NCBI GenBank assembly: GCA_947568835.1
Contig: OX387602.1
Span: 5,612,570-5,676,569, forward strand
DNA: 64,000 bases
Direction: 5' to 3'
From: Protonemura montana
Taxonomy: Eukaryota > Arthropoda > Insecta > Plecoptera > Nemouridae
The position numbers and the translations under genes were made by a program. How positions within the stretch are numbered: position 1 is the stretch's first letter; each line of letters begins with the position of its first letter. A model generated the notes under the pieces. That model worked only from the letters and a program-made list of their open reading frames with translations, searched no databases and had not been told where the DNA came from. This document shows positions 21,401-35,100 of this stretch, piece by piece.

Positions 21401-23257
21401 ACTGGTTCAAAATGCGAGACAAAGTAAATTAACCCAAATAGAAACTTCGGTTTGTATACTCGAGGCATTTCAACAAAACTTTTGTCTCTTCTTCTATAAA
21501 AAAAATCCTAAATTAGCGTCAAGCTTGTAAGAAAAGAAACAGCCAGCAACAATTTTTTTTTGTATGTGCAATTCGGTGCAATCTGTAGCAACCAAGCCGT
21601 ATAGTGTTTATAGGCTAGTGAAATTGTGGAAAGCCTATTCATTCGCCCTCCCATGCCCACTCTTTCTCCCTCGCTCATTCGAAGAACATCACAATCTGCG
21701 GCTACTTCCGGCCGGCGCAGACCATCGCGGCCTCCTATCACCGGGGAGTTGTAACTTATAACAACCGAGCGCCGCTGCTGCTGCTGAGCGCAATATCGAA
21801 AGGAAAGGAAATAGCGAAGCGAACGTTTGTTTAATGAAAATTGAAAGAAAACAGATAAAGGTATTGCTAAAGGAAACAATCGAAAGCGATGGCTGCATCA
21901 AGTGTATCGACTTTAATGAAATATCATAAATACTGATTGTTCTGTGTAAAGTACACAATGAAAAAGTACCGGAGGCAGTAGGGTAATGACTGCGCACGAC
22001 CACGTTATGTAGGTAAACAGCGTTGACGAGTTATCATTTGGAGCGGTGTTGCCCTAGTCTCGGTGGATGAAACGGAAGTTCCCAATCAATTTAATCGCAA
22101 ATGAAAACCAACTTCGACTAGTCCAATCTATGGAATTCCTTGGCTGTTTCAACAAAAGTAAAGCACCTTTAAATCAATGACTTGTGAAAGAATGTGCAGC
22201 AGCAATATCACGAGAGACTTGCGCAAAATTGAATCCCAAACTAAAGAAAAAAAAAGTCTAGAAATACGGAACCATTATTATGTTTAAGAAGAATACTTCT
22301 CTGACAAAAGGCAAAGAGAGGAGATGAAGAAGTTTCGACGACAATGGCAGCGCTACGCTGTAAATAATGCCACCGAAAAGAATAGTGCAATGACAGATAA
22401 CCAGCACACAAATTTCGAGCAAAATGCTTGCTTTTTTCACTATGTTCTCGCTGGCCATCATATTTCTCATAAACCAAATTAAAATATGCGCAATGAGCCA
22501 AGATATGGCCGCACCGCGCGTCCCTGACTCGGCGTTAACTCGCTCGATTATTTATGTCGTAGATTCTTTAATAGGGAAATTCCTAGTAGGAGAATGTTGA
22601 TTGCTAAATTCTAAAAGAAGAATAAATTAATTTATATTTCCTCGTCTAGAGCGGTCGTTTGATCAGCGTATAGGTACATGTAGATTACGTGTTGGTTATA
22701 ACGAACGCGAACGCGAGTGATTAATGCAATCCAATTCGTACATATGTACTAAAACCCAAACTCAAGTTGTCATTTCGTCTGCGCGGTCAGTGTTAAATAA
22801 TTAAATTTCCATAAAAAGTAAAAACTGTTCCGGCATACAGGCTTCATGAAAGACACACACACATACACCATGTTTAGCTCGATGAATAAGTAACAAATAA
22901 AAACACCCTCAAAACGTAGAAACTGGGGAGTGTAGTGTATAAAACGCAACGTAGCCAGAATCTGAGACTTTACCAGCACATACACGGCAAAAGTTTTTAA
23001 ACGTCCATGTCATTACGAAAATGCTCGACCGAGGTAACTTTAAAATGATGTAACTGCCATTTAACGACAACGGTCAGTAGGTACGTCCAAAGCCATATTA
23101 CGGCTGAATAATTTCTTTAGCCGAGTGGCACGTACGTGCATGAAAGTACATACTTTCAGCACGTATGCAACTTTCAAAATAGACATATTCGGCGACATTT
23201 AATTGAGCGCGCACTTCCATATAAAAGTCCAGCGTAGGAAAATGAACTAGCGTTTGC
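18463..23257. other. Non-coding stretch with a GCC/GCT-rich patch
   Basis: A CpG-rich, Ala-codon-like patch (GCCGCCGCTGCCGTCGCC and similar) lies at about 18645-18690. The remainder is AT-rich without a gene signal. Overlapping open frames on both strands around 18558-18833 and 21508-22003 are by-products of composition. Confidence 0.5.
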
Positions 23258-23520
23258 GCCGAGCAGCTGACGAGCGCCGCGACGCCGTGAATGGCGAGAC
23301 CAACCACGACGCCGGGCGTCGAATGTGCAGTCGCGAAACCGACGCCTTGGCAGCACGTCGTCCCGAGCACTCGACGTAGCGTCGGTCCGCACACGACGTC
23401 GGTTGGGCGTCGATGTTTCGACGTCTAGCGCTGGATATTGAAGTGAACGATTGTACGACCAGAAGGGGGGGTGTGGAACGTGTTCAGCAATAGTAAAGCG
23501 ACGATTTTTGCGACGCCTCT
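23258..23520. promoter_or_regulatory. CpG-dense GACGCC/GGCGTC island upstream of a candidate first exon
   Basis: Several GACGCC or GGCGTC hexamers and many CpG dinucleotides occur here in an otherwise AT-rich region (for example near 23280, 23305, 23340, 23403 and 23510). It lies about 0.5-0.75 kb upstream of the signal-peptide-like exon at 24022, so it could mark a promoter or 5' UTR. It may equally be one member of the dispersed GACGCC-rich repeats. Confidence 0.35.
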
Positions 23521-23545
23521 ACTAAAAAAAAGGTGTCTGGTTGAT

Positions 23546-23730
23546 TGCAATAATTACCATCTGACGCTAATTTGTACGTAATTGATAATCAATAATTTAG
23601 TTTATAGCATTAATTACGAACCCATCGTAATAATTACAGCGTGTTTCTCGATGTTTAGATGTTATTCAATTTAAGATCTTTCTGCTAATTGCAACAGCGC
23701 TAGGAATTATAATTACACGAAATAATTTTC
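23546..23730. promoter_or_regulatory. Cluster of TAATTA/TAAT motifs
   Basis: Dense repeats of the homeodomain core (ATAATTACC, GTAATTGATAATCAATAATT, TTAATTACG, ATAATTACAG, CTAATTGC, ATAATTACAC). In an AT-rich background this can arise by chance. The position between the CpG patch and the candidate first exon makes it a possible enhancer or promoter element. Confidence 0.25.
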
Positions 23731-24021
23731 TCTTGACAATCGAGTCAAAAACGTTCTGTAAAATGTTCTTAGCCCTTCTCTGAAGTGGGCAATTTAATTA
23801 AAAAAAGAGTGTACTTTCCCAAACAATATAAAGTCAAAAGAAAATAAAGAAAAAAAAAACAAGCGTACACAGAAGAAAAGTGATAATTGGCGCGGACAGA
23901 AATGTGTTGTGTAGTGGCGTTTGACGTGGCCCTCGATTCGAAACCCGGCAGCGGTAGTGGAAGCAGTTGACGCGCGATAACCTGCGAAACTGTCTGCAAT
24001 AATAACATTCAGCCATCAATC

Positions 24022-24082
24022 ATGCCTGCCGACCGCTGCTGGCTTCGGCTCCACTTGTTTTTACTTCTCGCTTCCATAAATG
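24022..24082 (+). CDS. Candidate first coding exon: signal peptide of an unidentified secreted or membrane protein
   Basis: ATG (context AATCATGC) followed by 20 codons: MPADRCWLRLHLFLLLASIN. This is a textbook signal peptide: short basic n-region, Leu-rich core, small residues at the end. The next base and GT form G|GTAAGA, a strong splice donor at 24083, and the frame closes shortly after if not spliced. The exon ends in phase 1. No second exon can be assigned; phase-compatible acceptors exist at 34553 (weak) and 38754, but neither encodes a recognisable domain. The gene may continue beyond the window through a long intron. It could be chance, although a signal peptide ending exactly at a consensus donor is uncommon. 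Confidence 0.4.
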
Positions 24083-25330
24083 GTAAGATTGACATGAAAG
24101 ATGTTTTTTGGTAGTTAACTTTTTGCAGCTCCGATCGTGTTTTGGAGGACTATTGTGTTCACGTTCGCCTCGGTTAACATGTGTGGAGTGGTCACTTTTT
24201 GCTGACGCTGTACCTTGGGATTTTATTTTCAAACGAAGCTCGGAATTTTGCGCGCTTCAAAGCAGAACCGACCTTAGGGTTTTGGGCTTGGAGGAATTTT
24301 CTACACTAGCTCAACTATGCTCGCATGGACGTTGACATCTTATGTAAACAGGCATGCTTACAAATTTAACTCGAGGAATTAAAGTTTAAAAAAAAATATC
24401 GGTAACATTTTATTTATTATTTTGCCTTTAGTGCTATCAAAGTCATGAATACTGATACGTAATGTCTTTGACACGAGTTACGTTGCTAGACATACAAGCC
24501 AAGCATGTATTTATTTTTTTTAAAGCAAAAATGATTCACACGGGTGTTACGTTTTTTTTTGTAATTGTTAAACTCACTGAAAACACGCGTTCAATGCATG
24601 ACGTTTGTTCTTTATGTAAAATAGAATAAAAAGGAGCTTACAAAATGTTTCAAAATCCGCACATAATCGTCAAGCTTTATCAGGCTATGCTGCCTTCCAC
24701 TCACCCTGCTAAACTACCTCAATGCAGAGCAGGACAGTTCCTAGTCAGTAATACACCATTTGTCATCTCCGTGAGCCGCCTCGTTTAGTAACCACGACCC
24801 ACGTGTACCTGAATGTGTGCGCAATGCAAAGCCAATGATTACATGATTGCTATGTTTAAAGTGTGCTCACACACACAGAGCAAGTGCAGTCGATCTATTA
24901 GTATAATACCTCGCACGGCTTGCATTGCAGTTCACTAAATCTACGAATACCAATTGAATGTATGGCGTCGCCGAGTAGCATCATCGAGCTAATGCCGACC
25001 GCTGCAGCGATGCGGTATGATCACCAGATAATGAACCACCAGATGAACTCGGTGCAAAGCCAGTAACTCACTCATTATAGGTAAAGGTTATAGGGATAGG
25101 TATCCATGAGCACATCCTACGCAAGAATAATCTAAATTAATTTTGAAGACGAAACATCACGTGTTGATGATTGATAGTAAACATTTCCCAAGATTTCTCA
25201 TAAAATGGTTATCAGATTCAATATCATCGTCAAAGCTTAACCTTTCGAATAAATAAACACATCTAAATTTTTGGATGTGTGAGGTACATAAAACTAGAAG
25301 ATATTTAGTATCAAAATACCCGTGAACTGT

Positions 25331-25359
25331 TGGCGCATGAGCGCAACGCTCATGCGCCA
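25331..25359. repeat. Perfect inverted repeat, 13-bp arms, 3-base loop
   Basis: TGGCGCATGAGCG is followed by CAA and then its exact reverse complement CGCTCATGCGCCA. It is G+C-rich and would form a very stable hairpin or cruciform in an AT-rich setting. No flanking T-tract or target-site duplication was noticed. Confidence 0.9.
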
Positions 25360-28300
25360 TCCTCTACCACGTCTGCACATAAAAAACAAAAACAATTGAT
25401 TGTATTATAAATACACCGATTTTCACAATCATACTGAAAAAGCATGGTGTACTAAAGCGCCATGAAATAGTAAATCAATCATAAAGGCGACAATGATATT
25501 TATGGCATTAGAGAAAAGCCTAAAACTCGCTGCATTCATGATCCCATTATTTACTTCAATTCAGCATTATTGTTCAAAACGTGTCATTTTACCGTGCAGA
25601 TATATCGTCCGGACTTCCGGCGCGTTGCGGCCAGCGTTACGTTATTGCATTCCAATTCGCCGTCATAAACTCGCGGCGGTGGCGGCGGTGGTAACGGCGC
25701 TCCCTGACATTATGACTTATCCACCTTAAACAAACTTCGAGACCGATATTATGCGATGGAATACAAGCTGCAAGACCGCACCCAGCGCCCAAAGTTTGCA
25801 ACTATTCGCTCCAGTCGGAGCCGGCAGAAATGTGATCGAGTAGATTTGCGGCGAGCGCGCCATGACAACGACGAAGGCATAGTCAATAAGATGACGCCGT
25901 CGGCGACGCCAAGCGCGCGTGCTGGAAGCGTCGCCGTCGGTCAGTCGGCGACTCTCTAGGGCGCGTGTTGTTGAAACGAACGTAAGGGGCCAATTTGTTG
26001 AACAAAATAATTAGTTCCATTCTCGTGAGAGAGAGAAAGAGGGAGAGAGTCGTTATACTTTTGGGAAAATTACCAGTAAAGGAAGACACGTGGGTTAATT
26101 CCCTGGTCTCATGTTGATTTAGCTCCAAGGCAGTGGTTCATTTTAGATGTGGTGTAGTAGAGATTTTCAAGATTTCAGGATACGAGGAAAGTATGGTAAT
26201 CATGGTAACATTTCTTTGGCACATTAGACATAAAAATTGATCAAATAACAACGCATCTCGCGTAAAAGCAACGCATATTATTCGGATGAGATGTCTGATG
26301 ATATTTCAAAAACCAAGAAGACTTCGAACGAGACTTAGCTAAATGAAGACGGCATCAACATCAGCCCATTACAAGGAACGCGAAGACACCGTGGTGGAGT
26401 GCCACTCGGCAGCGCCACTCACCACTGTGGGATTAAAGCGAGCTCGCGGGGAGTGCCGACGCCGACGTCAACGACGACACCGACTATAAAATGTCGCACC
26501 CGTCATATTAGTGCCGTGGCACATGACGTCCCGCGTCTGATCAAATCACCGTCCGCCAAGAGGCGCCCATATAACCGCATGAAGGGTGCACCCCACCTCC
26601 TTCCGACCATCGTAGTCCACCCCCTGAGGGCCACTGGCCAAGCCGTTCGATCCTCGTATACGGTTTTACTCGTGAGTTACAGGCAAAGATTCAATTATTT
26701 CCGAGATATTTGCCAATTTTATTGCCTAGCACCGTTTCCGTTAAATCCTTAAAAAAGAAGTTACTTTGAATGGCGAACAGTCCTGTCGTTCAGGAAAACA
26801 TACATAACACAAGAGGGAACGTATTGTTGGGATCACTAGATTATAAAAAGGAACATGGCATCAAGTTGAATTCTCACAGGGAACTCTATTTCCTCCTCTC
26901 GTCGCCTCGGCGCTCGCCTCTTGTCCGCACTCCGGAGAGAAGAGAGACGAAAGGGAGTAAAAGAACAAATCAAGATTGTTATTTTTTACGATATTGCCAC
27001 TGGAATAATGCTGGGGCTCATGGTAGAGACGCTGCTACTCTTGTGTGCTGGCCTTGCTGTTTTTTACTGGTTTTTATAATATAATGTAATGCCATATTTT
27101 ATATCAGTCTCTTTGTGTATAAGAGAGGAGAGTTGTTATTCGCTCTTGCAGGATAATGTTTTATAGAAAGATTGCTAGAATCTTATCGGAAAAATTATTT
27201 TCCTAGAGGATCTCAGGGGAAATAATTATTTTACGATTCATTCAATGAAACAAAGGCAAGACTCTTCTTTTTTTACCTCGCCTGGAGCAGATGAACTGCC
27301 GAGGTGACATGAAATGTTGATGAAAATTTGATAAAAGCGCACCAGAAGTTTGAAAAAAGATGTCGATGCAGAATAATTATTTCTAAAAATATCAACGTTT
27401 GATGGAACAAAATTCTACGCCAACCAGAATTCACAACAAGCATTGCGACATTATTCCGAAATAACACTGGAATGAAATCGCACGGACAATTGCGTAAAGA
27501 AATTGAAACCTCCAAAACACCCCTCAAAATGCATTGCATTGTATAAATTTTCAATGAGTGTCAGTCATGTAGACTCCATGAAAAGCCCCGGCAGCCTCGG
27601 GAAACGCATGGTGTATTTAGGGCGAGTCAGCCAGCGGCAGCGGCCATCACGTTCTTGTCGAGATGCTGGTGGCGTCTGTTGAAAGTGGGTTCTGTCCCCA
27701 AGGGCCGCCAAACCGGGTGTAATATTGGTTTAATTCGCCCCTAGTGTGTGGGCCAACGCGTACTAGTGTTCCTGCGACAAGAATACATAGCAGCAGTGGC
27801 AGCAGCAGAAGCAGCAGCGGCAGCGGCGGCGGCAATGGTGCCGCGAGAGCAGCGCCATCTGAAGGTGGCTGTGTCGAGCGAGGATGTGCAGAAATGTGTC
27901 CCATTACGCCCTCATATATGCCGCCTAGACGACGAGATATTTTACAGTGAATGGTTTCCCCCCAACCCTAGAATTCCAACACAAGTACATGTAGTATTAT
28001 GTTGAGACGACGAAATGGGGGGCCCTATCCGTGCTGCGATGATATTGTTATGCTATATCTGTTTAAAATGTTAAGCCCAGCTGGGATTTTGGCTCTCAAG
28101 TTCTGTAACTATAGGTTTACCTAACGGGGAGGTATGGGTGATGGTCTCGAGACAATAGGCATAGTAGGTGCAAAAGACGATCGAAACTTTTATTGGGTGA
28201 GAGAGTCTGTAACGAGTTCTTGAAATCACCTGCGTTTTATGAACGGTGCTCACGATTTGAAGTGAGGAACAAAAGGCTCTAACTATATACAATAAGAACC

Positions 28301-29110
28301 AAGACAGTGAGTATAAAACGTTTATGTGAGCAATCGTTAACTTTTCCATATATCACAGTTTCGCGGAGCCGTTGAACTTGCTTAAGTTCCCAATTATTGA
28401 TGCTTTCCGAGGAAATAACGAGCCGTAAAATGTTCAGCGAGTCACTTTGATTTATTAGGAGCTGATTTTATGCCTAGTTTGCAGAATCGCGGGTTTTCTC
28501 GGCCGACCCGCCCGCTTTTCTTTCTTGCGCCGCCCGGGAAACTGTAGCGCTCGCCGTGAGTAAAGCGGGAAAGAAAGATGGCTCTCAGCTTGAGGTTTAA
28601 AGACAGAAGACAGAGGGTTAAGCGATTGGCCAATCCATTTAAAAACAAGTATTAAGCAAGAAGGGAACACAGTAAAAGCATAATGAGCCAACCCGGGCTA
28701 GCTGAAACCGTCCACGAGCAAAAACTGCAGGGTTCAACCACCCATCCAATCCGTTCATTCGTTTAACAAGCTTGATGGAATTAAAGCTGGTGCTGAGACA
28801 AAGAGGAAAAGTACATTTCGCATGAGGTAGTAGAGAGTAAGTATCTACACGGATGAGACAAGTAGTCAACAGGCCGGTCAAATTTGAACGCGTCTATGCA
28901 ATGTTTTATAGGCAACGTTTACGGGGTAAGTTGAGATTGCTTTTGCGCTGTGTGCACAAAGGTGTTTTAGCCAGAGGTACCTCTTAAACAGTTGGAGTGG
29001 TGCAGTCATCGAAAGTGATCTACTTGGCTGAAGCTGTTTTAGGGCGCAAGGGCGATATTTAGCTCGACAGTATTTAACTAACGATTGGAGAATGGGAAGT
29101 GAAGATGGGA

Positions 29111-29140
29111 ATGAGATGGGATGAGATGGGATGAGATGGG
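29111..29140. repeat. Tandem 10-bp repeat ATGAGATGGG (three perfect units)
   Basis: Three identical units in a row, with imperfect GATGGGA copies just upstream. Confidence 0.95.
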
Positions 29141-32100
29141 GTTGGATCGGAGTCTGTTCAAGAGCATTGTGGATTCGACGCGAATTTATAACAAGGTCTC
29201 ATATAATCCCAACGTACGTTCAAATACAAAGTTTGGGCTATCGTCGGAAACTACAAGAGTATAAGTTAAGCGAATTTTAATCACCAGACTAAAGTAAATA
29301 CCGGATCAGTTTTAAACTAAGTGAATCTCAAACTGTCAAAAATGTGCATCTATTGGATTCGATAAGTGACAGGTAAAACACGCGCTAAAAGATTTTCCAT
29401 AAGCACCGAAAAGTCTTGAAACAGAGAGAACAAACCTTTTCGGCAGATTCATAACTCAGAATAATTCATAAGGAAGCTCCTGCCTTCGACATGCTATACC
29501 TCTTGTAAACGATCTACCATTAATTATAAAATATGGACACTCCATTGATTCTCTGGCATCCGCTTTGGAAGGACTGCGTAGCACCCTCCACCGGATGGGC
29601 CAATCTCGAGACGCCAAAGTTTCATTTCCATCTCCGATATTTCACGATGCGTTAAGTGGAAAATTTTGGTCAGAATTCATCCCGAGTCACGTCGAATAAC
29701 TACGAAGATTTAACTCGATCTTCAGGTAACTTGGGACATTGGATTTTATGATCGTAATTTAATCCAAGCTGCGACGGAAGAATTTTTCTGCGAGACACTC
29801 AAGATTTTTGCGTGCAGCTATTGAAACTTGGAAAGTAATCACAAATGTTTTTAGTGCCAGAGCCGTAAAGTTCAGTATCGTTGTCAAGAGTTTCTTATCC
29901 CCGATTGCCAGTGGCAGAGAGTGGCACGGGCAAAAGGCCCCGGGCAGGCAAAGGCCCTGCACGCTCGCACAGGGCTGTTATCTATCTACAATTACGACAG
30001 AAATACGAAAATCTAAGGAAATTAGCCCAAGCAGACTGCTCGTTCCCATCTCGCTTACTACTGTAATTGTGTTCACCAGTTTCCTTTGATAATATACACG
30101 TGCAGATGAGTAGGCGTTTCACTTTCGCCGAGCGAAGCCAACTGCTGACTGCCGGGAGAGCGCGCCTAGTTGGGCACATTTCCCCGGAGATTACTCCCTC
30201 ATCGTGCACTCCACAGCAGAGAGCGTCTACCCTGCCTGGACCGAGCGGCCGTACCAGCTACATTTATATTTCATCCTACACTGGCTACGAGATATTTTGG
30301 AACTGTCCAACTAAGGTATTAATGTACGCTATTACCATAGCGTTTGAGAGGGTTGTAGCGTAAAGGCGGGTGTAAAATAATGTGACCGGTAATGGGACAT
30401 GCAGCGCTCGCGAGCGACGGCGACGGTGGCGGCGTCGGCTGCTTAGGTGGCGTCGGCTTCATCAAAGAGTGTCGGTATATTGTCTTAGCTTGGAAGTAGG
30501 CTCATATAGGGGTAAATTAAAGCACATGCCTAGTGTTTTATGGGCCACAGGGCCAAGTGCAGGGCTAATTTACAAAGGTTTCATCCTATTATGGTAACGA
30601 GCTAAACTGATAAGACATTTCGAAATTATACGGTTTGTGCGGTGCACACGTAGAGTCGGTGCGCGGTTTGATTTATTAACTTGTTGCGAATTTATAGAGG
30701 CGACGGTAAAAATGTCAAGATGGTGAAATGTGGGTGCCATTTTTGTTTGCATAATACATAGTGCGTTGTTTTATTGTTTAACGCATTATCAAGATGTGGC
30801 TTGATTCTGAATTTTACTCATTCTGAGTCCAATAACTGAGATAAAATAAGTAAAAAATGTATCTCATGTATTAAATTACAGCCGCTTAATTAGAATTGCT
30901 TATATTTTTCAACAAATATGAAAAAATAATTAAAAACAAATATATTAAAAAATGTACTTTATACTTATTATGAACTTGATTACGAAGAGAAAGAACTTAA
31001 CACTGTACTCGACGTCCAGAAATTGCCTTTGCAACGTGTCATAAAGACGGTGAGCAGGGATGGAGGGTGTCGAGGGCGTCGAGGTCCGACTGTTTAGTGT
31101 GGGATTGTGTCGCACTGCATGCATTGGCGTTCCCTTGTGGTCGTCTGGCCCGCCGGCGGGAAGGGACGCAGGTCGTCAGGTTTCCAATATAGCAAAACCA
31201 TTAGGTCCACACCTGGCGACCACGAAATGACCCACACGAGCAGACGCTCCTTGCGACGCGCCCTCGTTACGCTCGCTCCAGGGCATCGGTGTTGGTCTCA
31301 AGCAAAGCGGACGTCCAACACAAGGGTAAGATATCCCTACCAAGCAACGGCTTATAGCTGGCACTGCGACATGAACACAGCTATCCTCTTTTCATTTCGG
31401 TTCCAACTTTTAAGTGCATTTATGGTTATGTTGTGATCATTTAATCCACGAATTCTGGAAATGGAGTTCATTCTTATTAATAATTTATAATTAACCAGCA
31501 AAAAATGATAACGCATGACTTTTTTACAAGTTTCTACAAGTTGGTGTAGGTCTCTCAAGATACCAGTCACCGCGATAGGAAATAGCTCATCCCCGTATTC
31601 TAAGCCCGCAAATTAAGAATCTAACCACTAGTGCCAGGAAAATGTTATTTCTGAGCATCTCTAACAAATTTTTCAAAACTGTTGGAACTTTCAAACTAAC
31701 TTCAAATCTAAATTGCGGTTTTTCGCGCTCTTGCAAACAATGGCTGAAAAAACGAACGCGTTTTAGTGCATGCTTGAAGCTATTGACTACGTTTGCCGTG
31801 GTCTGACGAATTGTCTCCATCATTGACCCACGTCGGGTTCGTTTTGGCAGTTAACTGGTCCGATCCCAGCGTCATGTTCCTTCATGGTTTGCTAAGGGGC
31901 ATAAATCTCTCCTACTTCAATAAACACAGCATACGACCAAACCGGTCTAAAGGATTCCATGCCTGTGTATCCTGGAACCCGTGCGAATATTGGGACATGT
32001 TTCATTTATGCAGGAACTTTGTTTTCATGTTTTATTTATCTGCTCCTGTAAAATCCCACTACTGAGCGTGCGGTTAAATGATCACCGAACGTTTCATTTT

Positions 32101-35100
32101 GTTTCTCATTGTTGTTCCTTTGGGTGCATACTGTTGTCCAACAATTCTTGGTGACGCTGAGTAGAACAAAATCTCATCACATATAGTTGGTGACCCTAGA
32201 CACTGACAACCGCAGCGATATACCACCGACGGCCTGCATCCGGACAAGAAAACAGATAAACTCACCCACCAAACACCCAGACAGTCTGCAAAGAAATGCA
32301 TCACGCATAGTATATTTTCACCTTGTGAATCTGGGTCGAATCAACCAGAAAGGCTAGTCAGCCAAAAGGCCAGACGCCACGGAACTGCAAGAAACTGCGA
32401 TGCCATAGACGAGAAGCCAGCGAACAACCCATTCCGCAAAGTCTCAATTCGAGAGGCGCGCTCCTGACCACAGCGCCTGCTGCACGTGAGCCCACCGTAC
32501 AAGTCTGGAAGCGTGGGCCCCGTAACGCGGACCCTTAGCGCTTTGAGTGGTTAACCAATGCGAGTCCAATACTTTCCACGTTAGTTCTACACAGTTGCAT
32601 CCAGATGGCCACGGGTATTTCGGGAGGTTGTACGGGCAGCACACGACCTAACGGTACCAGCGGTAGGGGGGAGGAGTGAGTGGGCAAAAAGGGGTGAGAC
32701 GCTGGGAATGGGATGTACTTCTCAGCAACTCGACGAAACTTTGGCCCGGATTGTCGCACGAACTAATACAAGACTGTGCTGCTACACGAGAGCTATCTGA
32801 TAAGAGGGCACGAGCTAGCTGGTATAGCTACAAGCCCGTATCGGACCAGCAGGAACTAGCTGTTGCGTCGGGGGACGCACAAGTTGTTGCAGTTGTGAGC
32901 CGGGCGGGCGGGCTTGGGACGCTAGCTCGTAGTCGACCGGTCGACTGGTTCCGATGACGCCGATTTATGGCTCACTCGAGTTAATGGGAGATGTTGGCGC
33001 ACTGAGGGATCGATCAACGCGACTGGTATCGCAGTGTGCAATTAAGCTCTAGCCCCGGAATAAAACTGAAACCACTTAGCGGTTGTGTTTCCTGTGTGGT
33101 TCTTTCACAAGGGGCGAATAGCTAGGCCATTGTTTATTTCTGTATTATTTCGTTTTAATATCGACGCTTTTTCCCAAAATTGTTGGAATTTTAAAACTTT
33201 GAAATTTCTTTAAATCAAAATCAGCCTATGTAAGCCACGTTCTGCGTGATAGCTTCCTGCACTGGTATTTTTATTCCAAAGAAAGAAACGACCTCGTGCA
33301 TTTATCCATGCGTATATAGGAAAACTTGATGGATGAGCATTTTAATGAAAAAAATAAACAAAAACATTTAAAACGTTGTCACTCGAAGCGTTGTTAAAAG
33401 GACATGACTCGAAGATAAATCAAAAAGTTCCATCTCTTAGGCAAGCGAGACAGCCGAGCGTAAGATTGCTTGCACGCCAAGCAAACACGGCGCCTCCACC
33501 CTTGTCCAAGGTCTTGAGCGTCGCGCTTTGGCGGAGATCGGAAGATCGATAGCGCGTGCAAATTCTAATGTGTATCATCTCAAGGAAACGACAGTACACC
33601 CTTCACAAAGCTGGTAGCGAGCGAGCGAGGCTGATGCAAGGATTGACGACGGCATGTATATAACTTTGTCGTAAATCACATTAACCAGTTCGGCAATGAG
33701 CAGAGATCGGCATATCCAAGCGGCGCAGGGCTCAGCTGATGTAGCGACGACGACGACGTCTTCGCCTGAACTCGCGTCTCACTTTCTCCTGACGACGTCG
33801 GGGCGGAGGCGGTTGGCGCACTCAACAACAAAACTCGACTCCCAAATTGAGTTAACTCTTCGTTTTCGGTTCATGACTATAAATTATAAATTACAAGTTA
33901 TAGACGCAGCTCGCGAGTAAGACCCGATTTTAATTTTATAACTGTATTACCGACAGGTTCGTTATACGTGTAAACGTTAGAGACGGTGAAAATTTCGATT
34001 AATTTCGCTACAGCGGAATTCACTTCACTTTTTTTTTTGGATCGTCGTTGTAAAGTAAATTGGCAAATTATAGCTCGCTGTATGACACCGTGTGAGTGTA
34101 GGTAAGGTATACACATCTATAAGTAAATATATACGTTCACAAATTGGCTGTGCACGAATAGAGAGTCTTAAATTAGCAAATATTGACATACCCCCTTCAA
34201 CGTGATTATCACCTTCATTAATTTCTCATGCTAATCTTCTTCTCGTTTATCGGCGAGTTTCGTTGTGGAGTTGTTAAGTGTGGTGTTCGGTGAGTAGGGA
34301 TGGGGTCGGTGGAAGCATCCATTATTCGACGCATCTTCGCAGGGACGTCGCGACGCCTGCTGAGAGCGCCGCGAATCGAATAAGGCATGTTTGCTGACAA
34401 ACACTATCATCGCATGCCGGCGTCGCAGCCCGGTTGGGACTAATTGAGTTACCGAGCTAAGACAACAATCGACAAGAAAAATTGTGAAGGCGAATTGGAT
34501 GGTCGATCACGCGGAGACGTGTTATATTCATTGTTGACTTTTTCTAGCGTTGGCTGGAAGATGTTCCTGCCGAAGAGTTTCAGCTATGGGCAAGTATACA
34601 TATAATTATGATCACTTTCATTTATAAAGTTATACGATAAACCCATATAATGTGAAAAGCACACACAAGTTTCTTCCCATTTCCGCATTTTTTTTTTTTG
34701 AATTACGATCAAAAGCCACCGTAGAAAAGTTTTCACATAACAAGCCTCCGGAGAAAAAAAATGTGAGACATATTTTTATTAGAAATTTATCAAATAATTT
34801 TGAATGACAAGGTACATATCCGGCGCGGTGCGTAGCCATCCACATATCGCTTCCTAAAACTTGATATTACGTTCCCATCTGTGCTTTATGGTTCTCGACA
34901 CACGCCTTTTAGCAATATTAACCCTCGTGTTTTACTCGCTGCCGCCAGGAGCGCGTCTTGAAAGCAGGTGAGCCAACGCAAAGGCGACATCTTAGACGGG
35001 AATATGGAGACGCTTCCGTAATCATTAGATCACTGACATGACGTAGTCTCGATATCACGTTTCACGTATGGTAAGCCTGCGATTATTTTATGAGCCAAAG

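Noticed and set aside
27647..28005. Overlapping ORFs rich in Ala, Ser/Gly or Leu/Pro
   Set aside because: Three frames are open at once because of a CAG/GCG-rich tract, which marks low complexity and not a gene.
34553..34590. Tiny exon (TTTTTCTAG acceptor, GG|GCAAGT donor) that could follow the 24022 exon
   Set aside because: Phase fits, but the exon would encode only about 12 residues, needs a GC donor and has no supporting similarity.
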